Part shown: in pieces, positions 1-6,646 of the stretch
How positions within the stretch are numbered: the first letter of the stretch is position 1
Layout: every line of letters begins with the position of its first letter
NCBI GenBank assembly: GCA_025465145.1
Contig: JAODNS010000145.1
Coordinates: 1-16,736, forward strand
Length of the DNA stretch: 16,736 nucleotides
Direction of reading: 5' to 3'
Source: Frankiales bacterium
GTDB taxonomy: Bacteria > Actinomycetota > Actinomycetes > Mycobacteriales > SCTD01
Notes under the pieces: generated by a model
Told to the model about the DNA's origin: nothing
The model's input: the letters and a program-made list of their open reading frames with translations, nothing else
Databases searched by the model: none
Made by a program: the position numbers and the translations under genes

Positions 1-39
1 GTACGCGCATGCAGGCAGTGCGGCAGGAGACGGCGACGG

Positions 40-44
40 GGAGG
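40..44 (+). promoter_or_regulatory. Ribosome binding site deciding the sigma factor start
   Basis: GGAGG lies 9 bases before the GTG at 54 and inside the longer alternative reading frame from ATG 9. It supports initiation at 54. Confidence 0.6.
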
Positions 45-53
45 TGCGCAGCG

Positions 54-548
54 GTGGACGCCGACACGGACGCCCTCACCGCGCTGTACGCCGCCCACTA
101 CCGCGGCCTCGTGCGGCTCGCGGCGTACCTCACCGGCGACCGCGACAACGCCGAGGAGGTGGTGCAGGACGCGTACGTGAAGGTGCTGGGCCGCTGGGGC
201 GGGCTGCGCGACCTCGACAAGGGCGAGGCCTACCTGCGGCAGGCGGTCGTGAACCTGTGCCGGTCGCGGCTGCGGCACCGCGTCGTCGTCGACCGCAACG
301 CCCCGCAGCCGCCGCCGGACGTCGCCAGCGCGGAGGCAGGGGCGCTCGGCCTGATGGAACGGGCCGCACTCCTCGACGCGCTCGCCGGGCTGCCGCGGCG
401 GCAGCGGGAGGTCGTCGTCCTGCGCTACTACGCGGACCTGTCCGTCGAGCAGACGGCCTATGCGATGGGCATCAGCACCGGCTCGGTGAAGAGCCACACG
501 TCCCGCGCGATGGACGCCCTGCGTCACCTGCTGGAGGAGACCCGATGA
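54..548 (+). CDS. SigE-family ECF RNA polymerase sigma factor
   Basis: This is a 164-residue extracytoplasmic-function sigma-70 factor, which directs RNA polymerase to a small promoter set. Region 2 covers about residues 8-75 and contains the LTGDRDNAEEVVQDAYVKV stretch of the -10-binding helix. Region 4 covers about 105-160, with the LPRRQREVVVLRYYADLS and GSVKSHTSRAMDALR helix-turn-helix that reads the -35. The spacing, and the absence of region 3 or a C-terminal extension, fit the SigE-like actinobacterial group. I chose GTG at 54 because a GGAGG at 40-44 lies 9 bases upstream and homologues begin about ten residues before region 2. An in-frame ATG at 9 would add 15 residues, but its upstream sequence lies outside the window. 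The stop overlaps the next gene by 4 bases (ATGA), so the two are probably made together. Its target regulon is unknown. Confidence 0.9.
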   Translation: MDADTDALTALYAAHYRGLVRLAAYLTGDRDNAEEVVQDAYVKVLGRWGGLRDLDKGEAYLRQAVVNLCRSRLRHRVVVDRNAPQPPPDVASAEAGALGLMERAALLDALAGLPRRQREVVVLRYYADLSVEQTAYAMGISTGSVKSHTSRAMDALRHLLEETR

Positions 549-1426
549 CGCCCGAGGAGCGGCTGCGGCAGCTGCTGCACGCCGAGGACGACGTCCCGGT
601 CGTGGGCGACGGCCTGGCACGCATCCGGGAGCGGCTGGACAGCCGGCGTCGCCGGCGGCTGGTCCCCGCTGTCGCACTCGCCGGGGTGGTGGCCGTGGCG
701 GCCGCTGCCGGGATCTCGCTCGCGGGGCACGACTCCGACCGCCTCGACCCGGAGCCGCTGCCGCCCGCGCGGTCCGTCGCCCCGTCGCCGGTGCCGTCTT
801 CCAGCCCGTCGCCGTCGCCGTCGCCGTCTCCCTCGCCGTCCGCGCCGTCGCGAGTGACCACGTCCGGTGGAGGCATGCCCGCCTGGCCGTTCGCCAGCAA
901 CGCGCAGGCCGCGGCGTGGCAGGCGGACCCGGGCAGCCGCACGTGGGCGAGCGACCCGGTGCTGGTCGCGCAGCACCTGCTCGACGACTTCCTGCAGCTG
1001 CCCGGCACCGCGGTCGGCACCGCGAGCCGCGGCGACGTCGTCCGCGTGGTGGTGAAGGTCGCCGAGCGGCCGGTGTCGACGGTGCGACTCGAGCAGGTCG
1101 GCGGCGTCGACGGCCCGTGGTCGGTCACCGGCGCCGTGGCTGAGGACCTCGCGATCACCGCGCCGCTGCGGGAGACCCGCGTGCCGAGCCCCACGACCGT
1201 CACGGGCACGGTGACCGGGTACGACGAGTCGGTGCACGTGCAGCTGCGGGCCAACGCCGGACGCGAGATCGCGGGCGGGTACGCCATGGCCGGCGCCGAG
1301 CTGCCGTGGCGCATGCAGCTGGTCTGGTCGGACGAGCAGTGGACGACGGGGGCGCTGGTCGCGTCGACGTCCGACGGCAAGGGCGACCTGCATGCGCTCG
1401 TTCTGCTGCCGGTGCGCAACGGATGA
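545..1426 (+). CDS. Single-pass membrane protein coupled to the ECF sigma factor, probable Gmad2-like C-terminal domain
   Basis: This 293-residue protein has four parts. A short charged cytoplasmic N-terminus covers 1-38. One membrane helix lies at about 39-60. A Pro/Ser-rich linker follows at about 71-102 with a run of Ser-Pro pairs. An extracytoplasmic region extends to the end. Residues about 203-290 resemble the immunoglobulin-like Gmad2 domain of spore-germination-type proteins (VTGTVTGYDESVHVQL, then a late STSDGKGDLHALVLLPV). That match is from pattern memory and is moderate. ATG 545 overlaps the sigma stop (ATGA) and follows a GGAGGAGA. Position and topology suggest it modulates the sigma factor. 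However, it contains no cysteine at all, so it has no zinc anti-sigma HxxxCxxC motif, and an anti-sigma role is inference. It could instead be an envelope protein that merely shares the operon. Confidence 0.8.
   Translation: MTPEERLRQLLHAEDDVPVVGDGLARIRERLDSRRRRRLVPAVALAGVVAVAAAAGISLAGHDSDRLDPEPLPPARSVAPSPVPSSSPSPSPSPSPSPSAPSRVTTSGGGMPAWPFASNAQAAAWQADPGSRTWASDPVLVAQHLLDDFLQLPGTAVGTASRGDVVRVVVKVAERPVSTVRLEQVGGVDGPWSVTGAVAEDLAITAPLRETRVPSPTTVTGTVTGYDESVHVQLRANAGREIAGGYAMAGAELPWRMQLVWSDEQWTTGALVASTSDGKGDLHALVLLPVRNG
806..841 (+). repeat. Hexanucleotide tandem repeat encoding Ser-Pro linker
   Basis: There are six consecutive 6-base units: three identical CCGTCG (806-823), then CCGTCT, CCCTCG and CCGTCC. 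The unit is a multiple of three, so a change in copy number would lengthen or shorten the Ser-Pro linker without a frameshift. Confidence 0.75.
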
Positions 1427-1428
1427 CC

Positions 1429-1434
1429 TAGCGT
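1429..1434 (+). promoter_or_regulatory. Candidate -10 hexamer for leaderless transcription of the DedA gene
   Basis: TAGCGT fits the actinobacterial TANNNT -10 pattern and ends 7 bases before GTG 1442. That would place the transcription start at the start codon. No good Shine-Dalgarno sequence precedes this GTG. The -35 region is weak. Confidence 0.45.
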
Positions 1435-1441
1435 CCGCAGG

Positions 1442-2071
1442 GTGATCGGCGTCGTCGAGAACGCGCTGACGTCGGTGCCGGCGTGGGTGGCGTACGCGGC
1501 CGTCTTCGCGCTGCCCTTCCTCGAGGCCTCGCTGTTCCTCGGCTTCGTCTTCCCAGGCGAGACGGCGCTCGTCATCGGCGGCGTGCTCGCGTCGCAGGGC
1601 CGGCTGTCGCTGCCGGTCGTCATGGGGCTCGCGATCGTCGGCGCCGTCACGGGCGACGCGGTCGGGTACGCCGTGGGCCGTCGCTTCGGGCCGTCGCTGC
1701 AGCGCTCGCGCCTCGGCCAGATGGTCGGCGAGGAGCGCTGGCGCACGACCGAGGCGTTCATCGTGCGGCGCGGCGGCCCGGCCGTCTTCCTCGGTCGCTT
1801 CACGGCGCTGCTGCGCGCGCTCGTCCCGTCCGCGGCCGGGATGGCCCACCTGCCGTACCGCACCTTCGCGATGTGGAACGCCGTCGGCGGCACCGTCTGG
1901 GCGACGACGTTCGTGGTCGCCGGGTACGCGGCGGGCGAGTCGTACCGACAGATCGAGCGCTACCTCGGCCGCGGGGCGCTGGCGCTCACCGGCGTCGTCC
2001 TCGCAGGCCTGCTCGCGGCGCACCTGCTGCACCGGCGACGGGTCAGGTCCAGCGAGCCGTCCGCGCACTGA
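1442..2071 (+). CDS. DedA-family (SNARE-associated/VTT) membrane protein
   Basis: This is a 209-residue integral membrane protein of the DedA family. Members act in membrane homeostasis, and some flip undecaprenyl phosphate or phospholipids. Visible family features are FLGFVFPGE at 32-40, the GAVTGDAVGYAVGRRFG re-entrant region at 67-83, and GRF-x3-LR-x-LVPSAAGM at 118-134. These are followed by hydrophobic helices at about 143-163 and 179-197 and a basic tail. The length fits the family. GTG 1442 is the first start in frame after the preceding gene stops at 1426. It lacks a clear ribosome site but has a well-placed -10 hexamer. The last 29 bases overlap the end of rsmE on the other strand. 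The specific lipid substrate cannot be read from the sequence. Confidence 0.9.
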   Translation: MIGVVENALTSVPAWVAYAAVFALPFLEASLFLGFVFPGETALVIGGVLASQGRLSLPVVMGLAIVGAVTGDAVGYAVGRRFGPSLQRSRLGQMVGEERWRTTEAFIVRRGGPAVFLGRFTALLRALVPSAAGMAHLPYRTFAMWNAVGGTVWATTFVVAGYAAGESYRQIERYLGRGALALTGVVLAGLLAAHLLHRRRVRSSEPSAH

Positions 2072-2771
2072 CGACGGCCGCTGCGGCGGCTCCCGCCGTC
2101 GACGTGCGCAGCACCGTCGTACCGAGGCGCACCGTCAGCGCGCCCGCAGAGGTGAACGCGGCGAGCTCCTCCGGCGTGATCCCGCCCTCGGGCCCGACGA
2201 CGAGCAGCACGTCGCCCTCGGCCGGGACCGCCTGCGCTGCCAGCGGATCCGTCGCGTCCTCGTGCAGGACGAAGGCGCGGGCGGCGGTACGGACGAGCTC
2301 CGCGACCTGAGCGGTGGTGAGCGGCTCGGTCACCTCCGGCAGCCGGGCACGGCGGGACTGCTTGCCGGCCTCGCGGGCGGTCGACCGCCACCGGCCGAGT
2401 GCCTTGCTGCCGCGCTCGCCGTCCCACCGGACGACGCTGCGCGCCGCGGACCACGGCACGACCGCGTCCACGCCGACCTCCGTCGCGAGCTCGACCGCCA
2501 GCTCGCCGCGGTCGCCCTTCGCCAGCGCCTGCACGAGGACGAGGCGTGGCGCCGGCGGCGGCTCGGTCGTGCGTCCGTCGACGCTGAGCTCGACGGTGTC
2601 CTTGCCGACGGCGGTGACGGTGCAGCCGGCCCGCGTACCCCGGCCGTCCACGACGTCCACGCCCTCGCCGACCCGCAGCCGCTTCACGGTCGCGGCGTGC
2701 CGCCCCTCCGGACCGGTCAGGACGACCCGGTCGCCGCTGACGTCCTCGGCCAGGAAGACGGCCCGGCTCAC
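2043..2771 (-). CDS. rsmE: 16S rRNA (uracil(1498)-N(3))-methyltransferase
   Basis: RsmE uses S-adenosylmethionine to methylate N3 of U1498 in 16S rRNA. The 242-residue protein has the N-terminal PUA-like part (LTGPEGRHAATVKRLRVGE, 18-36), LVLVQALAKGDRGELAVELATEVG (77-100), EAGKQSRRARLPEV (134-147), and the knotted SPOUT core with VVGPEGGITPEELAAF (191-206) and LGTTVLRTSTAGAAAAA (216-232). The last is the actinobacterial form of the LRxETA knot. It is the third gene after hrcA and dnaJ, its common actinobacterial position. GTG 2771 was chosen because homologues begin just before AVFLAED. GTG 2831, 16 bases after the dnaJ stop, is an in-frame alternative that adds 20 residues of low-complexity sequence, and neither start has a strong ribosome site. 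The 3' end overlaps the DedA gene by 29 bases. Confidence 0.93.
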   Translation of the reverse strand: MSRAVFLAEDVSGDRVVLTGPEGRHAATVKRLRVGEGVDVVDGRGTRAGCTVTAVGKDTVELSVDGRTTEPPPAPRLVLVQALAKGDRGELAVELATEVGVDAVVPWSAARSVVRWDGERGSKALGRWRSTAREAGKQSRRARLPEVTEPLTTAQVAELVRTAARAFVLHEDATDPLAAQAVPAEGDVLLVVGPEGGITPEELAAFTSAGALTVRLGTTVLRTSTAGAAAAAVVSARTARWT

Positions 2772-2847
2772 CGCGTCGCCATCGCTCGCTCCGCAGCCGC
2801 CGGGCGCGCCCGCTCCTTCGTCGCGGGGCACCCGCCGACGGCTTTGC

Positions 2848-3960
2848 TCACCGGCGCTTGCGGCCGAACAGCCCCGCGTGCTTGCCCGACGAGCCCGGCT
2901 GCTCCTCGCCGCGCAGCTTGGCCAGCTCGCGCAGCAGCTCCTCCTGCCGGGCGTCGAGCCGCGTCGGCACCTGGACGTCGAGGTGCACGTGCAGGTCGCC
3001 TCGACCCGTGCCGCGCAGGTGCGGCACCCCGTGCGCGCGCAGGGTGATGACGGCGTCCGGCTGCGTACCCGGCGCCACGTCCAGCTCGACCTCGCCGTCC
3101 AGGGCGTCCAGCTTCATCGTGGTGCCGAGGGCCGCGGCCGTCATCGGCAGCTGCAGCCGGGCGTGCAGGTCGTCACCATCGCGGACCAGAGTCGCGTGCG
3201 GCTTCTCGTGCACCTCGACGTACAGGTCGCCGGCGGGACCGCCGCCAGGACCGACCTCGCCCTCGCCGGTGAGGCGGATGCGCATGCCGTCCTCGACGCC
3301 GGCCGGGATCTTCACCGACAGGGTCCTCCGGGCGCGCACCCGGCCGTCGCCGGCGCACTCGCCGCACGGGTGCTCGACGACCGAGCCGATGCCGCCGCAG
3401 CGGCCGCAGGTGCGGGTGGTCATGACCTGGCCGAGGAAGGACTTCTGCACCGACTGCACCTCGCCACGCCCGCGGCAGGTCTCGCACACGGTCGGGTGCG
3501 TGCCGGCGGCCGCGCCCTCGCCGCCGCACGTGCCGCAGACGACGGCCGTCTCCAGGGTCAGCTCGCGGGTCGTCCCGAACGCCGTCTCCGCCAGGTCGAG
3601 CTCCATGCGCAGCAGCGCGTCCGCGCCCTGGCGCACGCGGCTGCGCGGGCCACGGGCCTGCCCGCCGCCGAAGAAGGCGTCCATGATGTCGCCGAGCCCG
3701 CCGAAGCCCTGGCCGAACGGGCTGCCACCCCCGCCGGGGCCGGACTGCAGCGGATCGCCGCCGAGGTCGACGACCTGCCGCTTCTCCGGGTCGGACAGCA
3801 CCTCGTACGCCGCCGTCACCTGCTTGAAGCGCTCCTGCGCCGCCGGGTCCGGGTTGACGTCCGGGTGCAGCTCGCGGGCCAGCTTGCGGTACGCCTTCTT
3901 CAGCGCGGCGTCGTCTGCGCCCCGGTCGACGCCGAGGATCCCGTAGTAGTCGGTCGCCAC
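2848..3960 (-). CDS. dnaJ: Molecular chaperone DnaJ (class I Hsp40)
   Basis: This is a co-chaperone that stimulates the DnaK ATPase and delivers unfolded substrates. The 370 residues show the full class I layout. The J domain at 1-65 carries HPD at 32-34. A Gly/Phe-rich segment lies at about 67-105. Four zinc-binding CxxCxGxG repeats lie at 142-149, 159-166, 185-192 and 199-206, and the C-terminal substrate-binding domains run to about 345. The tail is basic (GRKRR). GTG 3960 is preferred because homologues begin at ATDYY and it lies one base after the hrcA stop. GTG 3969 would add three residues and overlap hrcA by 8 bases. Location directly behind hrcA matches the DnaJ2 copy of Streptomyces, so HrcA repression is expected. 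The nearby dnaK-grpE genes are not in the window. Confidence 0.95.
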   Translation of the reverse strand: MATDYYGILGVDRGADDAALKKAYRKLARELHPDVNPDPAAQERFKQVTAAYEVLSDPEKRQVVDLGGDPLQSGPGGGGSPFGQGFGGLGDIMDAFFGGGQARGPRSRVRQGADALLRMELDLAETAFGTTRELTLETAVVCGTCGGEGAAAGTHPTVCETCRGRGEVQSVQKSFLGQVMTTRTCGRCGGIGSVVEHPCGECAGDGRVRARRTLSVKIPAGVEDGMRIRLTGEGEVGPGGGPAGDLYVEVHEKPHATLVRDGDDLHARLQLPMTAAALGTTMKLDALDGEVELDVAPGTQPDAVITLRAHGVPHLRGTGRGDLHVHLDVQVPTRLDARQEELLRELAKLRGEEQPGSSGKHAGLFGRKRR

Positions 3961-3961
3961 G

Positions 3962-4981
3962 TCAGGCACCGGCCAGCAGCTCGCCGACGTACCGGGCCAC
4001 CGCGCGCACCGAGCCGATCGAGCCGGCGTAGTCCATCCGGGTCGGGCCGAGCACGCCCATGCCGGCGTAGGCAGCCTGCTCCGGTCCGTACCCGACCGTC
4101 ACCACGGACGTCGACCGCAGGCCCTCCACGCTGTTCTCCTCGCCGATCTTGACGTGCACGGTCGTCGGGTCGTTGACCTCGCCGATGAGCTTGAGCAGGA
4201 CGACCTGCTCCTCGAGCGCCTCGAGCACCGGGCGCAGCGTGTTGGGGAAGTCGAGCGCCGACCGGGTGAGGTTGGCGGTGCCGGAAATGGCGATCCGCTC
4301 CTCCGGCTGCTCGACGAGCGTCTCGAGGACGACGGACATGACGCTGGTCAGGACCGGCCGGATGGCGACAGGTGCCGCGTCGGGGAGGTCGGCGAGGGCG
4401 GCCGGGACGTCGACGAGCGGCGCGCCGTGCAGCCGGGAGCCGAATGCCTGCCGAAGCTGGACGACGTCGTCCTCGGACAGCACCCCCGGCAGCTCGACGA
4501 CGCGCTGCTCGACCCGGCCGGTGTCGGTGATGAGCACGAGCAGCAGCCGGTTCGGCGCGAGGTGGACGATCTCGAGGTGGCGCACGGAGCTGCGCGACAG
4601 GCTCGGGTACTGCACGACCGCCACCTGCCGGGTCAGCTGCGCGAGCAGGCGGACCGACCGGCGTACGACGTCGTCGAGGTCGACGGCGCCTTCGAGGAAG
4701 GTCTGGATGGCGCGGCGCTCGGCGCCGGACAGCGGCTTGACCTGGGACAGCCGGTCGACGAACAGCCGGTAGCCCTTGTCGGTCGGGATGCGGCCGGCGC
4801 TGGTGTGCGGGTGGGTGATGAAGCCCTCGTCCTCGAGCGCCGCCATGTCGTTGCGCACGGTGGCGGGCGAGACGCCGAGGCTGTGCCGCTCCGCGAGGGC
4901 CTTCGAGCCGACCGGCTCGTTCGTCGACACGAAGTCCTCGACGATGGCGCGCAGGACCTCGAGCTTGCGGTCGTCGAGCAC
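3962..4981 (-). CDS. hrcA: Heat-inducible transcription repressor HrcA
   Basis: HrcA binds CIRCE operators and represses class I heat-shock genes. The 339-residue protein has the N-terminal winged helix with GVSPATVRNDMAALEDEGF (36-54) and the family signature HTSAGRIPTDKGYRLFVD (59-76). A GAF-like middle region and the C-terminal VHVKIGEEN and VGYGPEQAAYAGMGVLGPTRMDYAGSI stretches follow. GTG 4981 was chosen because AGGAGG at 4991-4996 sits 9 bases before it and homologues begin at the L-DDRKLEVLRA stretch. The in-frame GTG at 5005 lies inside the CIRCE operator, so it is very unlikely. The operator and a -10 hexamer immediately upstream show autoregulation. The gene is one base from dnaJ, giving a hrcA-dnaJ-rsmE operon. 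Confidence 0.96.
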   Translation of the reverse strand: MLDDRKLEVLRAIVEDFVSTNEPVGSKALAERHSLGVSPATVRNDMAALEDEGFITHPHTSAGRIPTDKGYRLFVDRLSQVKPLSGAERRAIQTFLEGAVDLDDVVRRSVRLLAQLTRQVAVVQYPSLSRSSVRHLEIVHLAPNRLLLVLITDTGRVEQRVVELPGVLSEDDVVQLRQAFGSRLHGAPLVDVPAALADLPDAAPVAIRPVLTSVMSVVLETLVEQPEERIAISGTANLTRSALDFPNTLRPVLEALEEQVVLLKLIGEVNDPTTVHVKIGEENSVEGLRSTSVVTVGYGPEQAAYAGMGVLGPTRMDYAGSIGSVRAVARYVGELLAGA

Positions 4982-4990
4982 GGTCCTGCA

Positions 4991-4996
4991 CCTCCT
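4991..4996 (-). promoter_or_regulatory. Ribosome binding site deciding the hrcA start
   Basis: The minus strand reads AGGAGG with a 9-base spacer to GTG 4981. It rules in 4981 over the GTG at 5005. Its first base is also the outermost base of the CIRCE repeat. Confidence 0.75.
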
Positions 4997-5020
4997 GGCA
5001 CTCACGTCGTACGAGTGCCA
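4996..5020 (-). promoter_or_regulatory. CIRCE operator (HrcA binding site)
   Basis: This is a perfect inverted repeat: TGGCACTC at 4996-5003, a 9-base spacer at 5004-5012, and GAGTGCCA at 5013-5020. It matches the CIRCE consensus (TTAGCACTC, 9 bases, GAGTGCTAA) in the inner core and exactly in spacer length. It lies between the hrcA -10 hexamer and the hrcA ribosome site, so bound HrcA would block its own promoter. Confidence 0.93.
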
Positions 5021-5026
5021 AGTGTA
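5021..5026 (-). promoter_or_regulatory. Candidate -10 hexamer of the hrcA-dnaJ-rsmE promoter
   Basis: The minus strand reads TACACT, which fits TANNNT and directly abuts CIRCE. The predicted transcription start falls within the operator, about 33 bases before GTG 4981. The -35 region is weak (TGGGCC, 18 bases upstream). Confidence 0.6.
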
Positions 5027-5056
5027 CGGGCGCGGCCCCCGCCGGGCCCAGTGCAG

Positions 5057-5092
5057 CGACGGCCGGGCCTCCGCGAGGAGACCCGGCCGTCG
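5057..5092 (-). terminator. GC-rich hairpin downstream of the short-chain dehydrogenase gene
   Basis: A 16-bp stem (5057-5072 with 5077-5092) has a single C-A mismatch and a GCGA loop. The outer 11 bp are perfect. It sits 12 bases beyond the dehydrogenase stop and upstream of the hrcA promoter. There is no U-run, as is common for actinobacterial hairpin terminators. Confidence 0.7.
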
Positions 5093-5104
5093 TACGAGCA
5101 GGAG

Positions 5105-6001
5105 CTACGAGAAGTGCGCGGCCAGGGCCATGATCTCGTCGGTGGTGGAGCCGGGGACGATGTAGCCCTCCTGGCCGTCGATCTGCGCGAAGTTGGCCGC
5201 GATGTCCTCGGCGGTCGGCTGCGCGCCCTTGCCGGCGAACCAGCCCTGGCCGAGGCCCCAGAAGACGCGGGCGTAGCGGCCACCGGCGGCGGAGTAGGCA
5301 CCGTGGGTCGTCGTGTTGGCCTCGCTGCACAGGTACGCCACCATCGGCGTGACGAGCTCGGGGGCGAGGTTCTCGGCGAACTCGCCCAGCAGCTCCTCGG
5401 TCATGCGCGTCTTGGCGACCGGCATGATCACGTTGGAGAGGATGCCGTTGCGCGCGCCCTCGACGGCGATCGTGTTGGACAGGCCGACGAGGCCCATCTT
5501 CGCGGCGGCGTAGTTGGTCTGGCCGAAGTTGCCGAACGTCGCGTTCGACGCTGTGAAGACGAACCGGCCGTAGTTGTTCTCCTTCATCACCTTGAACGCG
5601 GGCTGGCTCACGTAGAACGCGCCCTTGAGGTGCACGTCGAGCACGGCGTCGAGGTCGGAGAACTCGAGCTTGGTGAAGCTCTTGTCGCGCAGGAAGCCGG
5701 CGTTGTTGATGACGATGTCGACCTTGCCGAACGCGTCGACCGCGGTCTGCACGATCGCTGCGCCGCCCTCTGGCGTGGAGACCGAGTCGAAGTTCGGGAC
5801 CGCCTGACCGCCCTTGGCGGTGATCTCGTCGACGACCTTCTGCGCGGCGGTGTGGTCGCCGCCCTCGCCGTTGACGCTGCCGCCGAGGTCGTTGACGACC
5901 ACCGCGGCGCCGCGGGCGGCCAGGTCGAGGGCGTACGTGCGGCCGAGGCCGCCGCCCGCGCCGGTCACGATGGCGACACGGCCGTCGAAGTCGATGTCCA
6001 T
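5105..6001 (-). CDS. SDR-family oxidoreductase, related to (3R)-hydroxyacyl-CoA dehydrogenase of MFE-2
   Basis: This is a 298-residue short-chain dehydrogenase with a Rossmann fold. The cofactor motif is TGAGGGLG at 13-20, with an acidic residue after the second strand (VVVNDLGG). NNAG is at 99-102, Ser152 is the likely catalytic serine, and Tyr164-x3-Lys168 is the active site. The FGNFGQTNYAAAK segment, the long NDLGGSVNGEG loop and the approximately 300-residue length resemble the dehydrogenase domain of multifunctional enzyme type 2. A fatty-acyl or steroid-side-chain 3-hydroxyacyl-CoA substrate is therefore plausible but inferred. ATG 6001 has GGAGG ten bases upstream. The gene stands alone: it is divergent from a membrane protein and closed by a hairpin terminator before hrcA. 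No hydratase or thiolase is adjacent. Confidence 0.88.
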   Translation of the reverse strand: MDIDFDGRVAIVTGAGGGLGRTYALDLAARGAAVVVNDLGGSVNGEGGDHTAAQKVVDEITAKGGQAVPNFDSVSTPEGGAAIVQTAVDAFGKVDIVINNAGFLRDKSFTKLEFSDLDAVLDVHLKGAFYVSQPAFKVMKENNYGRFVFTASNATFGNFGQTNYAAAKMGLVGLSNTIAVEGARNGILSNVIMPVAKTRMTEELLGEFAENLAPELVTPMVAYLCSEANTTTHGAYSAAGGRYARVFWGLGQGWFAGKGAQPTAEDIAANFAQIDGQEGYIVPGSTTDEIMALAAHFS

Positions 6002-6078
6002 GGAAGTGCGTCCTCCGAGAGCTGTTGGGAGCCCTCATCCTCTCAGCCCCGCCTCCGGTCTCGGCGATCGGGTACGGG

Positions 6079-6084
6079 CATGAT
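6079..6084 (+). promoter_or_regulatory. Weak candidate -10 hexamer ahead of the membrane protein gene
   Basis: CATGAT keeps the A at position 2 and T at position 6 of the -10 pattern. It ends 6 bases before ATG 6091, which would again give a leaderless start. No Shine-Dalgarno sequence is visible there. Confidence 0.25.
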
Positions 6085-6090
6085 CCGGCC

Positions 6091-6621
6091 ATGACGCGGC
6101 CGCTGCGGACCGTGCTGCTGGCGGCTTCGGCCGCAGCTGCGGTCACGTCCGGACACCTGCTCGACGCCCTGGGACTGCTGCCGGGCGTGCACGAGTCGGC
6201 CGCCGTGCGGACTGTCGCGCTGGCCCCGGCGTACACCTGCCTCACGGTCCTCGGGGCCGCCGCTCTCGCCGGCGGCGTGGCCGGGCTGCTGCGCCGCGAG
6301 CGCACGGGTGCGGCCGTCGGCGCCCTGGTCGGCGGGCAGACCGCGCTGCTCGCGCTGCCTGAGGTCCTCGGCCGGGTCGAGGAGGGGGACGGCGAGGAGT
6401 GGGGCGGGCTGGCGCTGGCGGTCGGCGTTCAGCTCGTGCTGGCCGTCGCCGCGGTCGCCGCCGCTCGTGCGCTGGCGGACCGGGTGCTGGTCGTGCTGCT
6501 GCACGGTGAGGTGCGCCCGCGCCCGCTGCCGCCCCCCGCCGTGCCGCGCCGCAAGGCGCCGTCCGGTCGGCTGGTCGGAGGCGTGCGGGGGCGGGGCCCC
6601 CCGGTGCGGGCCGTCCCTTGA
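6091..6621 (+). CDS. Hypothetical four-helix membrane protein
   Basis: I do not recognise this 176-residue protein. It has hydrophobic segments at about 7-30, 41-67, 72-93 and 106-130. An acidic loop (VEEGDGEEW) precedes the last segment. A Pro/Arg-rich basic tail runs from about 141 to the end and is presumably cytoplasmic. ATG 6091 was chosen because it opens directly onto the first hydrophobic helix. An upstream ATG at 6025 in the same frame would add an unconvincing leader reaching back towards the dehydrogenase start. No ribosome site is evident. Near the 3' end, GGGGGC (6587-6592) can pair with GCCCCC (6596-6601). A lipoprotein gene follows after 25 bases on the same strand, so co-transcription is possible. 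Confidence 0.65.
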   Translation: MTRPLRTVLLAASAAAAVTSGHLLDALGLLPGVHESAAVRTVALAPAYTCLTVLGAAALAGGVAGLLRRERTGAAVGALVGGQTALLALPEVLGRVEEGDGEEWGGLALAVGVQLVLAVAAVAAARALADRVLVVLLHGEVRPRPLPPPAVPRRKAPSGRLVGGVRGRGPPVRAVP

Positions 6622-6646
6622 CCGCCATCCACCACTGGAGACAGAC

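Noticed and set aside
9..53. ATG at 9 as the sigma factor start
   Set aside because: It is possible, but GTG 54 has a well-spaced GGAGG and matches homologue starts. Upstream sequence needed to test ATG 9 is outside the window.
806..841. Tandem short repeats as a possible CRISPR or satellite
   Set aside because: Units are 6 bases, contiguous, without spacers, and lie in frame in a coding sequence.
472..1893. Long minus-strand open frames opposite the sigma-linked membrane protein and DedA genes
   Set aside because: Composition is dominated by Arg/Ser/Pro/Thr, no motif is visible, and the plus-strand genes have clear families and start signals.
4982..5005. GTG at 5005 as the hrcA start
   Set aside because: It lies inside the CIRCE operator and lacks a ribosome site. 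GTG 4981 has AGGAGG at ideal spacing.
3900..6305. An 801-codon open frame on the minus strand spanning dnaJ, hrcA and the dehydrogenase
   Set aside because: It is a frame-shifted shadow of the real genes, Arg/Pro/Ala-rich with no domain. Long spurious frames are common at this GC content.
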